27,406 nucleotides of DNA from Bacteroidia bacterium (GTDB taxonomy: Bacteria > Bacteroidota > Bacteroidia > AKYH767-A > OLB10). Below, in pieces: positions 8,640-15,853 of this stretch. The number at the start of each line of letters is the position of its first letter. Positions within the stretch are counted from its first letter, which is position 1. The position numbers were made by a program, and so were the translations under genes. The notes beneath the pieces were generated by a model. It searched no databases. It was not told the DNA's origin and worked only from the letters and a program-made list of their open reading frames with translations. The stretch lies in assembly GCA_025450095.1 (NCBI GenBank), contig JANWID010000155.1, positions 1 to 27,406 on the forward strand, given 5' to 3'.

Positions 8640-9419
8640 TTATATAATACGGAAACGATCGCGGTCGAGCATTACCGGAAAAGCTTTTCTCAATTTATCC
8701 AACTGTGATTTAAGGAGTGTAATATTTATGATACGTTCTTTATTCTGCACAAAAGGAACCACTGGCATTCCCATCGGATCCAGCACAACGCTATCGCCGG
8801 AATATGGAATATTTTTTCCGTCGTTACCAACGCGGTTTAATCCTGCAACAAAACACTGGTTTTCAATGGAGCGTGCTATCAACAATTGTTTCCATGCATA
8901 CGAACGCCGCTCCGGCCAGTTGGCGATATAAATCATCAGATCAATCTTACCATCATTACGGCTCCATACCGGAAAGCGAAGATCATAACATACCAGCGGA
9001 CAAATTTTCCATCCTTTAAAATTAACGATCAGTTTTTTATTTCCCTGAGAATACGTTTTATGTTCGGCTGCCATCCGGAACAAGTGACGCTTATCATAGT
9101 AAACCACTTTGCCGTCGGGTTTCGCCCATACAAGCCTGTTAAAATATTTTTCCTTTTCTTTTATAATGAGACTTCCGCAAACCACCGCATTTTTTGCAAC
9201 AGCATTTTCACGCAGCCAACTTACGGATTCGCCTTTCATGGTTTCAGCCATCTGAACCGCATTCATGGTAAAACCGGTGCTGAACATTTCAGGCAGGATG
9301 ATGATATCAGTTGCTCCCTTGCGGATTTTTTTCATCAGCCTGGCGATGTGATTCCGGTTTTGCTCCGGTGCTTCCCATGCAAGTGTTGTCTGCAGTAATG
9401 TTAATTTCAGCTTATCCAT
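8640..9419 (-). CDS. yafV: Nitrilase-family omega-amidase (YafV type)
   Basis: Cytoplasmic C-N hydrolase predicted to deaminate alpha-ketoglutaramate, the product formed when glutamine donates its amino group, to 2-oxoglutarate and ammonia. The catalytic triad is visible: E44 in ILPEMFSTGF, K110 in YYDKRHLF and C144 in PLVCYDLRFPVW. The segments RMAAEH and ANWPERRSYAW match the E. coli YafV subgroup closely. Length is 259 aa, normal for the family. The start is 3 nt after the stop of the upstream aminotransferase gene, implying co-transcription and probably coupled translation. The neighbour supports the omega-amidase role, because such pairs drain the transaminase by-product. Substrate is inferred from family and context. 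Confidence 0.92.
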   Translation of the reverse strand: MDKLKLTLLQTTLAWEAPEQNRNHIARLMKKIRKGATDIIILPEMFSTGFTMNAVQMAETMKGESVSWLRENAVAKNAVVCGSLIIKEKEKYFNRLVWAKPDGKVVYYDKRHLFRMAAEHKTYSQGNKKLIVNFKGWKICPLVCYDLRFPVWSRNDGKIDLMIYIANWPERRSYAWKQLLIARSIENQCFVAGLNRVGNDGKNIPYSGDSVVLDPMGMPVVPFVQNKERIINITLLKSQLDKLRKAFPVMLDRDRFRII

Positions 9420-9422
9420 TTT

Positions 9423-10577
9423 TCAGATAGCACAAAGTTTTTTAGCTGCTGCTTCGAGAGTAGCAGATTGTTTTGCGAAACAAAAACGCAGCAGCCTGTT
9501 GTCGACAGGATTCTTGTAAAACACAGAAACGGGAATTGCAGCAACACCATGTTCTTTTGTTAAGCGAATTGCGAAATCCGTATCTTTTTCATCTGAAATG
9601 GCTGAGTAATCTAGCAGCTGAAAGTAAGAACCGGAGCATGTCAGCGGTTTAAACCGGGAACCTTTAATCAGATTCTGAAACAGATCACGTTTTTCCTGGT
9701 AAAATTCCTGGATACCGGAATAGTGCGCATCCTGCTCCATGAAATCTGCCAATGCCATTTGAATTGGTGTGTTCACCGAAAACACCATAAACTGATGTAC
9801 CTTTCTGAATTCCGACATTAATTTTTCCGGTGCAACGCAGTAACCTGTTTTCCATCCTGTGGCATGAAATGTTTTCCCAAAAGAAAAAACAACAAAACTT
9901 CGTTCTGCCAGCTTCGGATACCGCATTACGCTTTGATGTTCGTAACCATCGAATATTACATGCTCATACACTTCATCACTTAAGATAATAATATCGCGGT
10001 TATGCGTTATTTTCTCAAGCTGATGCATATCCTTCGCAGTCACGATGGCGCCGGTGGGATTATGCGGTGAATTGATCATGATCATCCTGGTTTTCTGGTT
10101 GATCATTTTCTTTACTTCATTCCAGTCGATATGAAAATCGGGGCCCTTGAGCTGCAATTGTACGGGGATACCTCCATTCAGTTCAATTGCCGGAACATAA
10201 CAATCATATGCAGGTTCAAAAACTATTACTTCATCACCTTCTTTAATAATCGAAGAAATGGCCGCATAAATAGCCTGGGTTCCTCCGGAGGTAATGGTTA
10301 TTTCAGTATCGGGATCATAAGATGCCGAATAGAGTCGGCTTATTTTATTGGCAATTTTTAACCGCAAGGGACGGAAACCCGGCATGGGAGCATACTGATT
10401 GTGTCCTTCCAGCATATGCTTATTGACCAAAGAGATCAGTTCCTTCGAAACGTCGAAATCAGGAAAACCCTGAGAAAGATTAATGGCACCGTATTCATTT
10501 GCAAGACCCGACATGATCGCAAAAATGGTGGTGCCTGTTTTATGTAATTTTGATTTTAAAGAGCCAGGAAAATTCAT
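9423..10577 (-). CDS. ybdL: PLP-dependent aminotransferase, YbdL (methionine/glutamine transaminase K) type
   Basis: Class I/II aminotransferase of 384 aa, cytoplasmic. Family landmarks are the N-terminal INLSQGFPDF (32-41), NQYAPMPG (60-67), NSPHNPTGA (169-177), D201 and Y204 in SDEVYEH, and the PLP lysine K235 in SFGKTFHATGWKTGYCVAP. The C-terminal RFCFAK provides the carboxylate-binding Arg. Overall spacing and motif wording fit E. coli YbdL, which prefers methionine and aromatic amino acids, and related enzymes that use glutamine as donor. It is the first gene of the ybdL-yafV-arfB operon, consistent with transamination of 2-keto-4-methylthiobutyrate in methionine salvage. A -7-type promoter box lies about 55 nt upstream. 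Exact amino-donor preference is inference. Confidence 0.93.
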   Translation of the reverse strand: MNFPGSLKSKLHKTGTTIFAIMSGLANEYGAINLSQGFPDFDVSKELISLVNKHMLEGHNQYAPMPGFRPLRLKIANKISRLYSASYDPDTEITITSGGTQAIYAAISSIIKEGDEVIVFEPAYDCYVPAIELNGGIPVQLQLKGPDFHIDWNEVKKMINQKTRMIMINSPHNPTGAIVTAKDMHQLEKITHNRDIIILSDEVYEHVIFDGYEHQSVMRYPKLAERSFVVFSFGKTFHATGWKTGYCVAPEKLMSEFRKVHQFMVFSVNTPIQMALADFMEQDAHYSGIQEFYQEKRDLFQNLIKGSRFKPLTCSGSYFQLLDYSAISDEKDTDFAIRLTKEHGVAAIPVSVFYKNPVDNRLLRFCFAKQSATLEAAAKKLCAI

Positions 10578-10630
10578 AAAAACCGGGGAATTGGGGAAGT
10601 AAAAATATTAAAAAGAAGATACCTCCTGAC

Positions 10631-10638
10631 CAAAGCTA
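10631..10638 (-). promoter_or_regulatory. Putative -7 box of the ybdL-yafV-arfB operon
   Basis: TAGCTTTG on the minus strand matches TAnnTTTG exactly. Transcription would begin near 10624 with a leader of about 47 nt. I see no convincing -33 TTTG at the expected distance, so this is a weak call. Confidence 0.3.
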
Positions 10639-10680
10639 TCATTCTCCTGAATTAAACTATGAGAATCACGATATTAAATT

Positions 10681-11562
10681 ATGCTGGCCGATAACTTCAC
10701 GATATTAATTGAGAATATCATATCCCGGCATAAGAACACACCGGTTACGATTTCAAAGACATCCGTAGTACCGGGCGGATCTATAAATAACTGTGTTCAT
10801 TTGTATACAAATGCCGGCGATTAGTTCTTAAAATATAATCATGCCCTGAAATTTCCCGGAATGTTCGAAGCCGAACTCTCCGGATTGAAACTTTTGGAAT
10901 CTGCACTCACAACCGGAATTCCACAACCTCTTACCGCCGGAATTTTTGACGGGTATTCGTGGCTACTGATGGATTTTATTTCTCCCGGAAAACGCAAAGC
11001 GGAATATTATGAAACACTGGGACGAAATCTGGCCCGCTTACACCGGAATACAACCGGAAAATTCGGACTGGATCAGAATAATTATATCGGCACGCTTACA
11101 CAGGTAAACAATCTAACGGTAAGCGGATGTGATTTTATGATCTCATGCCGGTTTCGCCCGTTAGCGGAAATGGCCTTTGATAAGAAGTTGTTATCGCAAT
11201 ATGACATGAATCTATTTGAATCATTATATAAAAAACTGAATGATCTTTTGCCTGATGAACCGCCCGCATTGTTGCATGGTGATCTTTGGAGCGGGAATGT
11301 AATAACGGGTCCCGATTGAAATGCCTGGCTGATTGATCCATCAGTTTATTACGGGTACCGCGAAACGGACCTGGCTATGACATTGCTCTTCGGAGGGTTC
11401 GATAAAGAATTTTACAATAGCTATTTTGAGTCCTTCCCGGCAACGCCGGGCTGGGAAAGCCGGATCGGACTATTTCAATTATATCCGTTGCTGGTACACC
11501 TGAATCTTTTCGGGGGAGGTTATCGGGATGCCATAATCCGTGAGTTGAAATCCATCTTATGA
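10681..11562 (+). pseudogene. Fructosamine-3-kinase-family gene with two in-frame stop codons
   Basis: A continuous reading frame of 294 codons, the usual family length, matches fructosamine/ketosamine kinases that phosphorylate sugar adducts on glycated proteins for repair. Recognisable parts in order are PGGSINN (31-37), FLKYN with the ATP-binding Lys (49-53), KFPGMFEAE (57-65), NNYIGTL, RFRPLAEMAF, the catalytic HGDLWSGNV (199-207), and LIDPSVYYGYRETDLAM. The frame is interrupted twice without any frameshift: TAG at 10822-10824 (codon 48, usually an aromatic residue before FLK) and TGA at 11317-11319 (codon 213, before the LIDP metal-binding motif). Both lie inside the catalytic core, so neither fragment should work alone. 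A Trp commonly seen in the middle of the family also appears replaced (SGCDF). I read it as a recent pseudogene; sequencing error or readthrough are less likely alternatives. It diverges from ybdL. Confidence 0.85.
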
Positions 11563-11659
11563 ACAGGCCTTTTTAGGCGGAATTAAATCGAGCATTCAAA
11601 ATTGAATGAATTTATTAGCTGAATATCAATAAATTAAAAAACCATCAAACTAATTTTAC

Positions 11660-11679
11660 AAACCCTACACAGGGTTTTT
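11660..11679 (+). terminator. Small intrinsic terminator
   Basis: AAACCCT (11660-11666) pairs with AGGGTTT (11671-11677) around an ACAC loop and runs into a T-tract. It lies about 100 nt past the fructosamine-kinase pseudogene and just upstream of the next promoter. Confidence 0.5.
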
Positions 11680-11712
11680 GTTCACTGTATGTTAAAAATT
11701 TATTTACATTTG
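11677..11712 (+). promoter_or_regulatory. Putative promoter for the DUF5011/DUF4397 lipoprotein
   Basis: TTTG (11677-11680) and TACATTTG (11705-11712) match the Bacteroidota -33 and -7 elements with a slightly long 24-nt spacer. A start near 11719 would leave a leader of about 30 nt before the ATG at 11749. The -33 element overlaps the T-tract of the preceding hairpin. Confidence 0.45.
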
Positions 11713-11748
11713 TTCGGTTAACCTAACATTCTAATAAACAATCCAGCC

Positions 11749-13002
11749 ATGAATAAAATGAACAGGTATTCAGCATTATTTTTAATGCTATTTGCTGCAA
11801 TTTTCACAAGTTGTGAGAAAGAAGAAGACACTGACATTCCGGTAATATCTTTATCCGGAAACAGTACGATGGTCTTCGAAACCATTGGTTCTACTTATAA
11901 TGAACCGGGAGCTTCCACGAATGAAGGAACTCTTCATATAGATTATACCAGCTTGCATATGGATCGTCGCGGCGAATCAACAATTTATTATACGGCTATT
12001 GATGATGCGGACAACGTAGGTCATGCAACCCGTAAAATAATTGTGAAGAATCCTGCGGAAGCAGTTATCGGAAGCTATAATGTGGAAATCAAAGATGTGG
12101 GCAATGGTAATATCCTGGATGTATACATTGATGAGATCACACAGGATGATTATATCAATGGCAAATTTGCCTTTGGTAATTTCGATGGCCTGTGCGGTGT
12201 TGATCAACCATTATATGGAACATACGAGTGGAACAACCACACTGTTGATGTTATAGGTGGTCAGACTTTTAATGGACAAGGTGTTGCAAATAATACCGGG
12301 AATCCATTTTCTGCAACTGTTAACGGATCTTCTGTCAGTTTCGATATGGTTATCAATGTTGGCGGTGCAGAAAAAAGATATGAATATCGTAAGCGCCTTG
12401 ATCCGGTAGAAACTGCTATGATTAAATTCGCCCACATAGCATCAGATGTTCTGGCTCTTGACCTGATTATAGACAACAACTCAAAAGCTACAGCAGTTGT
12501 TTTCCGCGACAATACTAACTACATTTCAGTAGATGCATGGAATCGTAGTGTAAAATTGAATTCTTCAGCGAATGCATGCTTTACACAGTATTCGAATATT
12601 ACCTCTTTCAATCCAAACAATAATTATACACTATTCCTTGTCGGAAACCAGGCTAACAACAATGTTGAAATTCTTACTCTGGGTGACGATCTTTCCACAC
12701 CTCCCGGAGGACAAGCACGTGTAAGATTTCTGCATGGTGCCGATGGCGTAAATAATGTTGATATTATCAATATTGCTGATAGTACTGTTTTCTTTGGCAA
12801 CCAGGCGTTCAAACAAAATACAACATCAAATATTAACCAGGGAACATATACTTTGCGAATGGTAGATGCCGGTACTTTTAACCAGGTTCCAAATTCAATT
12901 GATCAAACAGTTAATTTTTCTGATGGAAAAGTTTACTCCTTATTTTCATGGCGTGACAATGCAAACGGCGTCATCGGACTGAAAACGATTTCGAATAACT
13001 GA
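11749..13002 (+). CDS. Lipoprotein with DUF5011-like Ig domain and two DUF4397-like domains
   Basis: A 417-aa lipoprotein. The signal sequence ends in a lipobox with the acceptor Cys at residue 22 (AIFTSC). The acidic stretch EKEED immediately after it may promote surface display, as acidic residues after the Cys do in some Bacteroidota. Residues about 31-104 form a bacterial Ig-like domain of the DUF5011 kind (IPVISLSG, GSTYNEPGA, YYTAIDDADNVGHATR). A middle region (105-215) has no clear family. Residues about 223-310 and 320-405 look like two DUF4397-type beta domains (IKFAHIASDVLALDL and ARVRFLHGADGVNNVDI). No enzymatic motif is visible, and the function is unknown. It ends at a strong terminator shared with the convergent lipoprotein gene. 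Confidence 0.88.
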   Translation: MNKMNRYSALFLMLFAAIFTSCEKEEDTDIPVISLSGNSTMVFETIGSTYNEPGASTNEGTLHIDYTSLHMDRRGESTIYYTAIDDADNVGHATRKIIVKNPAEAVIGSYNVEIKDVGNGNILDVYIDEITQDDYINGKFAFGNFDGLCGVDQPLYGTYEWNNHTVDVIGGQTFNGQGVANNTGNPFSATVNGSSVSFDMVINVGGAEKRYEYRKRLDPVETAMIKFAHIASDVLALDLIIDNNSKATAVVFRDNTNYISVDAWNRSVKLNSSANACFTQYSNITSFNPNNNYTLFLVGNQANNNVEILTLGDDLSTPPGGQARVRFLHGADGVNNVDIINIADSTVFFGNQAFKQNTTSNINQGTYTLRMVDAGTFNQVPNSIDQTVNFSDGKVYSLFSWRDNANGVIGLKTISNN

Positions 13003-13016
13003 TCATAAAAAAAAAT

Positions 13017-13052
13017 AAAAAAGAGGCCGCTCCATCGAGTGGCCTCTTTTAT
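13017..13052. terminator. Strong bidirectional intrinsic terminator
   Basis: AAAAGAGGCC (13019-13028) pairs with GGCCTCTTTT (13041-13050); an inner CTC/GAG pairing extends the stem around a CATC loop. A-rich sequence precedes it and T-rich sequence follows, so it can serve both the lipoprotein gene at 11749-13002 and the convergent gene ending at 13179. Confidence 0.88.
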
Positions 13053-13181
13053 TAGGTACGGATTACAGATTCTTTATCATCGCGGAATCGGATGTACAGA
13101 TTACAGATGGATTCTCAAGAGATATAATCTGTAATCTGTACATCCGATTCCGAAACGACCAGAATCTGTAATCCGTACCTA
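13053..13181. repeat. Nested near-perfect 129-nt palindrome
   Basis: Two stacked perfect inverted repeats share one centre. The outer arms are 13053-13073 and 13161-13181 (21 bp). The inner arms are 13083-13108 and 13127-13152 (26 bp). They are separated by unpaired 9- and 8-nt spacers, with an 18-nt central loop that can form a further small stem. Each arm carries the word GATTACAGAT. The right end includes the stop codon of the gene at 13179-14087. It has no coding capacity and already follows a good terminator, so a mobile palindromic element or a structured RNA is more likely than simple termination. Confidence 0.88.
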
Positions 13182-14087
13182 TATCCGTTTTGTTTTCAAC
13201 GTCACACTCCCCTCGAGCCAGATGAAATTATCGATGAGCACGGAGGAGTCAGATGCATCGTCACCAACATCGTAAATCAAAAACTTCAATGTGATAGTGG
13301 AGCCTCCGGTAACCGGAACGGTGGTTTGCAGCCATCCTGTTGACGCACCATCACTCCATGAATTGAAACCGGTACCTGTAAGCAAACTACTATTTGTTCC
13401 CTGGAGCAGCACAGAATTTACACTGATAGGATTTGAAAGTGAATCAAGCGCAACATGTCCGTTTACAGCGCCGGCAGGTGCAGGAGTCACTAATATAACA
13501 AACTGATCATTAAAGCTGGTACAAACAAATTCCGGGTAATCGAAAGTGAAAAAGCTGTGATCAATTGCAAAACCAGTTGCATTTGGTGGAGCTATCAGCT
13601 TCAGCACAATTCCCACATCGTCATTTATATCCGAACCTAATGCACATCCCGGAACAGCAACCGGAATTCCTGTGAATGGAGTACCGGGACCGGTGCCTGA
13701 ACATGATGACGAACCACAGCTATTCGGATCGTTAGGAGTACGTGCCCGACCGGTACTCATCACCACCATGCGGCTTCCGTTGTGTGTGGAATTGTTCGCT
13801 CCAAAGTTTTCCATGATCCCAAATTGTTCATTGATCTGGATCACGGTTCCGTTGGCCCGGATGAGATTCGCACTGACCAAACCCCAATCACTTCCGCCCG
13901 AAGAAGTTTTACAAATACCTAAAGCCTTTGCAAAATTAATCGCCTGCGATTCAGTCAGCGTCAATCCATCATCGCATGGCCCGGGATTGATATTTACATT
14001 GGGCTCATTCGGTTTATCATCTTTTTTACAGCCGGGGAAAAAAAATAGGGACGTAATGAGTGCCATAGCTAAGGTTAAATTTTTCAT
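13179..14087 (-). CDS. Choice-of-anchor-L-type lipoprotein
   Basis: A 302-aa lipoprotein with a short signal sequence and acceptor Cys at residue 20 (FFPGC), followed by a Lys/Asp/Pro/Asn linker. The body resembles the choice-of-anchor L domain: FAKALGICK near the start, WGLVSANLIRANGT, QFGIMENFG, RMVVMSTGRAR, then DHSFFTFDYPEFVC followed by FNDQFVILV. That domain is common in proteins of myxobacteria and Bacteroidota carrying varied surface anchors; its function is unknown. Two Cys pairs (SCGSSSC and CALG...C) may form disulfides. Transcribed convergently with the DUF4397 lipoprotein; its stop codon lies in the end of the 129-nt palindrome. Confidence 0.85.
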   Translation of the reverse strand: MKNLTLAMALITSLFFFPGCKKDDKPNEPNVNINPGPCDDGLTLTESQAINFAKALGICKTSSGGSDWGLVSANLIRANGTVIQINEQFGIMENFGANNSTHNGSRMVVMSTGRARTPNDPNSCGSSSCSGTGPGTPFTGIPVAVPGCALGSDINDDVGIVLKLIAPPNATGFAIDHSFFTFDYPEFVCTSFNDQFVILVTPAPAGAVNGHVALDSLSNPISVNSVLLQGTNSSLLTGTGFNSWSDGASTGWLQTTVPVTGGSTITLKFLIYDVGDDASDSSVLIDNFIWLEGSVTLKTKRI

Positions 14088-14243
14088 CCTCTTTATAATT
14101 ATTTTATTTACATGATTGACAATACAGTGGCATAAGCCTATGTCTACTTTTACAACATATAAATTTAAAAATAACTAACCTAAATGTAAAGGGGGAAATT
14201 CTATTTCAAGATGCGATTAAAAAAAGGGAATCGGATCAACTTT

Positions 14244-14735
14244 TTAATTACTCAATTCTGCAATCAGACCATCAAGGTCCAGTCGGTGAGTATACATTTC
14301 AATAGTTCCGTCTTCATGGTATTTCCACAGTTCTTTGGGCCGGTCCCAATATAGCTCCACACCGTTACCATCGGGATCATCAAGATACAACGCTTCCGAA
14401 ACACCGTGATCAGAAGCACCTGTTAACGGATATTCAGCTTTAAGAAGTCTGTTTAAAATAATCGCAAGATCCTTTCTCGTTGGAAATAATATGGCCGTAT
14501 GAAAAAGACCGACTGAATTTTCCGGGGCAGGAGGAGCATCCTTGCTATACCAGGTGTTCAAGCCAATGTGGTGATGATAACCCCCTGCTGAAATGAATGC
14601 GGCATCTTTACCGTACGTGGCCATCAACCGGAATCCTAACAGATCGCAGTAAAACTCCAGGGAGCGTCCGATGTTTGAAACCTTCAAATGAACATGTCCG
14701 ATGCGGATTTGTGCCGGCAGTATATATTTATCCAT
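14244..14735 (-). CDS. VOC-superfamily protein resembling the N-terminal half of CatE
   Basis: A 163-aa vicinal-oxygen-chelate protein. Two beta-alpha-beta modules are visible (about 10-60 and 76-130). Candidate metal ligands are H14 or H16 in GHVHLKV, H79 in GLFHTAIL and E128 in GNGVELYWD. The segment SEALYLDDPDGNGVELY and the ending WDRPKELW strongly recall the first half of CatE/YfiE-type catechol-2,3-dioxygenases, which are about 285 aa with a second VOC half. Here the protein stops after one VOC unit plus a short tail (DLDGLIAEL), so it is either a distinct short family or a reduced form. The FMN reductase gene lies 93 nt upstream on the same strand, suggesting a shared role in quinone or electrophile handling. 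Substrate unknown. Confidence 0.85.
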   Translation of the reverse strand: MDKYILPAQIRIGHVHLKVSNIGRSLEFYCDLLGFRLMATYGKDAAFISAGGYHHHIGLNTWYSKDAPPAPENSVGLFHTAILFPTRKDLAIILNRLLKAEYPLTGASDHGVSEALYLDDPDGNGVELYWDRPKELWKYHEDGTIEMYTHRLDLDGLIAELSN

Positions 14736-14755
14736 AATAAAAATGATTTTTTATG

Positions 14756-14771
14756 ATCCGCTGCGGCGGAT
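14756..14771 (-). terminator. Short hairpin after the FMN reductase gene
   Basis: ATCCGC (14756-14761) pairs with GCGGAT (14766-14771) around a TGCG loop, followed on the minus strand by an A-rich then T-containing tract. It may weaken readthrough from the FMN reductase gene into the VOC gene. Weak call. Confidence 0.25.
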
Positions 14772-14828
14772 TAAATTTATTATGATTTGTTTCTGAAAAA
14801 TATATTACAGGGACTAACATTTCCATCT

Positions 14829-15494
14829 TTAAATTTCTGCCCTGTCTATTGCAGGATCTGCTTTCTCACCCAGGAATTCCACCCACGCTTTCCTTATGCA
14901 AGGATAATTCCTTTGTGCTTCCGCCAAATCCATAAAACCACTCACTGCATCCGCAAAGCGTTTAACCAGTGTTTCGTCAATCAGCTTACCGTCGTTATTG
15001 AATGCTTTATGTGCAGTAGCCAGGGAAAACATATTCGGAAAAACCCGTGCGCCGAGATGTTCCAGCGGAACGCGTAACACCCAAAGTCCGCGGTTACCAC
15101 CCGCCATTGATGGAGATGCTGAAAGAAGTAATGTCTGTTTTTCATTGAACGGCTGCGGACGGAATCGTGACACCCAGTCGATGACGTTCTTTAAAAGTCC
15201 CGGCATAGAGCCGTTATACTCCGGCGAGCAAATCACCAGGGCATCGTTTGCAAGAATGCGTTTGTTAAATTCATCAGCGCCTTTTGGAATTCCACTTTCG
15301 GTTTCAGCATCGCCATCATACGACGGGCAATCGAATTCATCCATTCCTGCAAAATCAACAATACCTGCATTTTTTTCAATGATCTCTTTAGCTAGTCTTG
15401 CAAGCCGGGTGTTAAAAGATTCTTTTCGCAATGATGCAGAGAAAAGTAAGAACCGCATAGGGCCCTTATCGCCGTGTGTGTTTTTTTGTTCCAT
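14829..15494 (-). CDS. NAD(P)H-dependent FMN reductase (flavodoxin-like fold)
   Basis: A 221-aa cytoplasmic flavoprotein that transfers electrons from NAD(P)H to FMN and then to acceptors such as quinones, azo compounds or chromate. The phosphate-binding loop SASLRKESFN lies at residues 19-28 and the flavin-contacting SPEYNGSMPGLLKNVIDW at about 94-111, both typical of this family. The later SPSMAGGNRG loop also fits. The start at 15494 gives a 12-residue polar extension before MRFLLFSAS; ATG at M13 (15458) is equally possible and would match the usual family N-terminus. The neighbouring VOC gene downstream may form a small detoxification unit with it. Acceptor specificity cannot be determined. 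Confidence 0.91.
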   Translation of the reverse strand: MEQKNTHGDKGPMRFLLFSASLRKESFNTRLARLAKEIIEKNAGIVDFAGMDEFDCPSYDGDAETESGIPKGADEFNKRILANDALVICSPEYNGSMPGLLKNVIDWVSRFRPQPFNEKQTLLLSASPSMAGGNRGLWVLRVPLEHLGARVFPNMFSLATAHKAFNNDGKLIDETLVKRFADAVSGFMDLAEAQRNYPCIRKAWVEFLGEKADPAIDRAEI

Positions 15495-15601
15495 TATTTT
15501 TCAGAATAAAATTAGTTGTCGTCAGTATGAGTAAGGTATAATTCCTCATCAACTGCCAGTCTATTAAAATTACTAAATTTTTCCTTAATTATGCTCACAG
15601 G

Positions 15602-15634
15602 AAAAAGTACGCGCAAATCGCGGATTGTATCTGG
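15602..15634. repeat. Degenerate half copy of the 19587-19653 repeat
   Basis: The stretch aligns by eye with 19581-19614: both read AAAAAG..ACGCG, then TCGCGGATT and a GT.TCTG ending. No clear matching right arm follows, so it looks like a truncated copy. Confidence 0.45.
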
Positions 15635-15798
15635 TTCGGACAGCAGCATGCCCGCCTGCAAATTGAAAAGAACGGATTATTTTAAATACCAAAATACTTT
15701 ATCTTATCTGTAACTATTAAAAATCGAGACGGTAGGCAGGCTGTCCCTACATTACTGTGTGGAATAATTTTAACAACCCTTCCACAGTTTCAAAAAGA

Positions 15799-15840
15799 CC
15801 ATCTGCCGGCAAGCAGATGGAATCCCCGACTATTATCGGG
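15799..15840. repeat. Pair of short hairpins at the 3' side of the 1237-aa gene
   Basis: CCATCTGC (15799-15806) pairs with GCAGATGG (15813-15820), and CCCGA (15825-15829) pairs with TCGGG (15836-15840). They lie just beyond the stop of the 1237-aa gene and could act as a weak terminator for it, or be remnants of dispersed palindromes. Confidence 0.55.
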
Positions 15841-15853
15841 CAGGCATACATAT

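Larger units (their letters stand above)
15495..15853. other. Intergenic region holding degraded palindromic repeats
   Basis: No gene is visible in this 359-nt gap. It contains a degenerate copy of the repeat found at 19587-19653, a GTAGGCAGGCTGTCCCTAC imperfect hairpin (about 15732-15750), and two small stems at 15799-15840. The rest is AT-rich without recognisable promoter elements. Confidence 0.6.

Noticed and set aside
8886..9398. A 170-codon open frame on the plus strand
   Set aside because: It lies wholly opposite the omega-amidase gene, whose catalytic motifs are clear, and its translation shows no family motif.
10681..11562. Stop-codon recoding (UAG or UGA read as an amino acid) in the fructosamine-kinase gene
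   Set aside because: No recoding structure or suppressor tRNA was seen, other genes here use TGA normally, and drift at a conserved Trp suggests decay.
13053..13181. CRISPR-like array suggested by repeated GATTACAGAT words
   Set aside because: The words are inverted around one centre, not regularly spaced direct repeats with unique spacers.
14998..15534. A 178-codon plus-strand open frame
   Set aside because: It is antisense to the FMN reductase gene and has the biased composition of a shadow frame.
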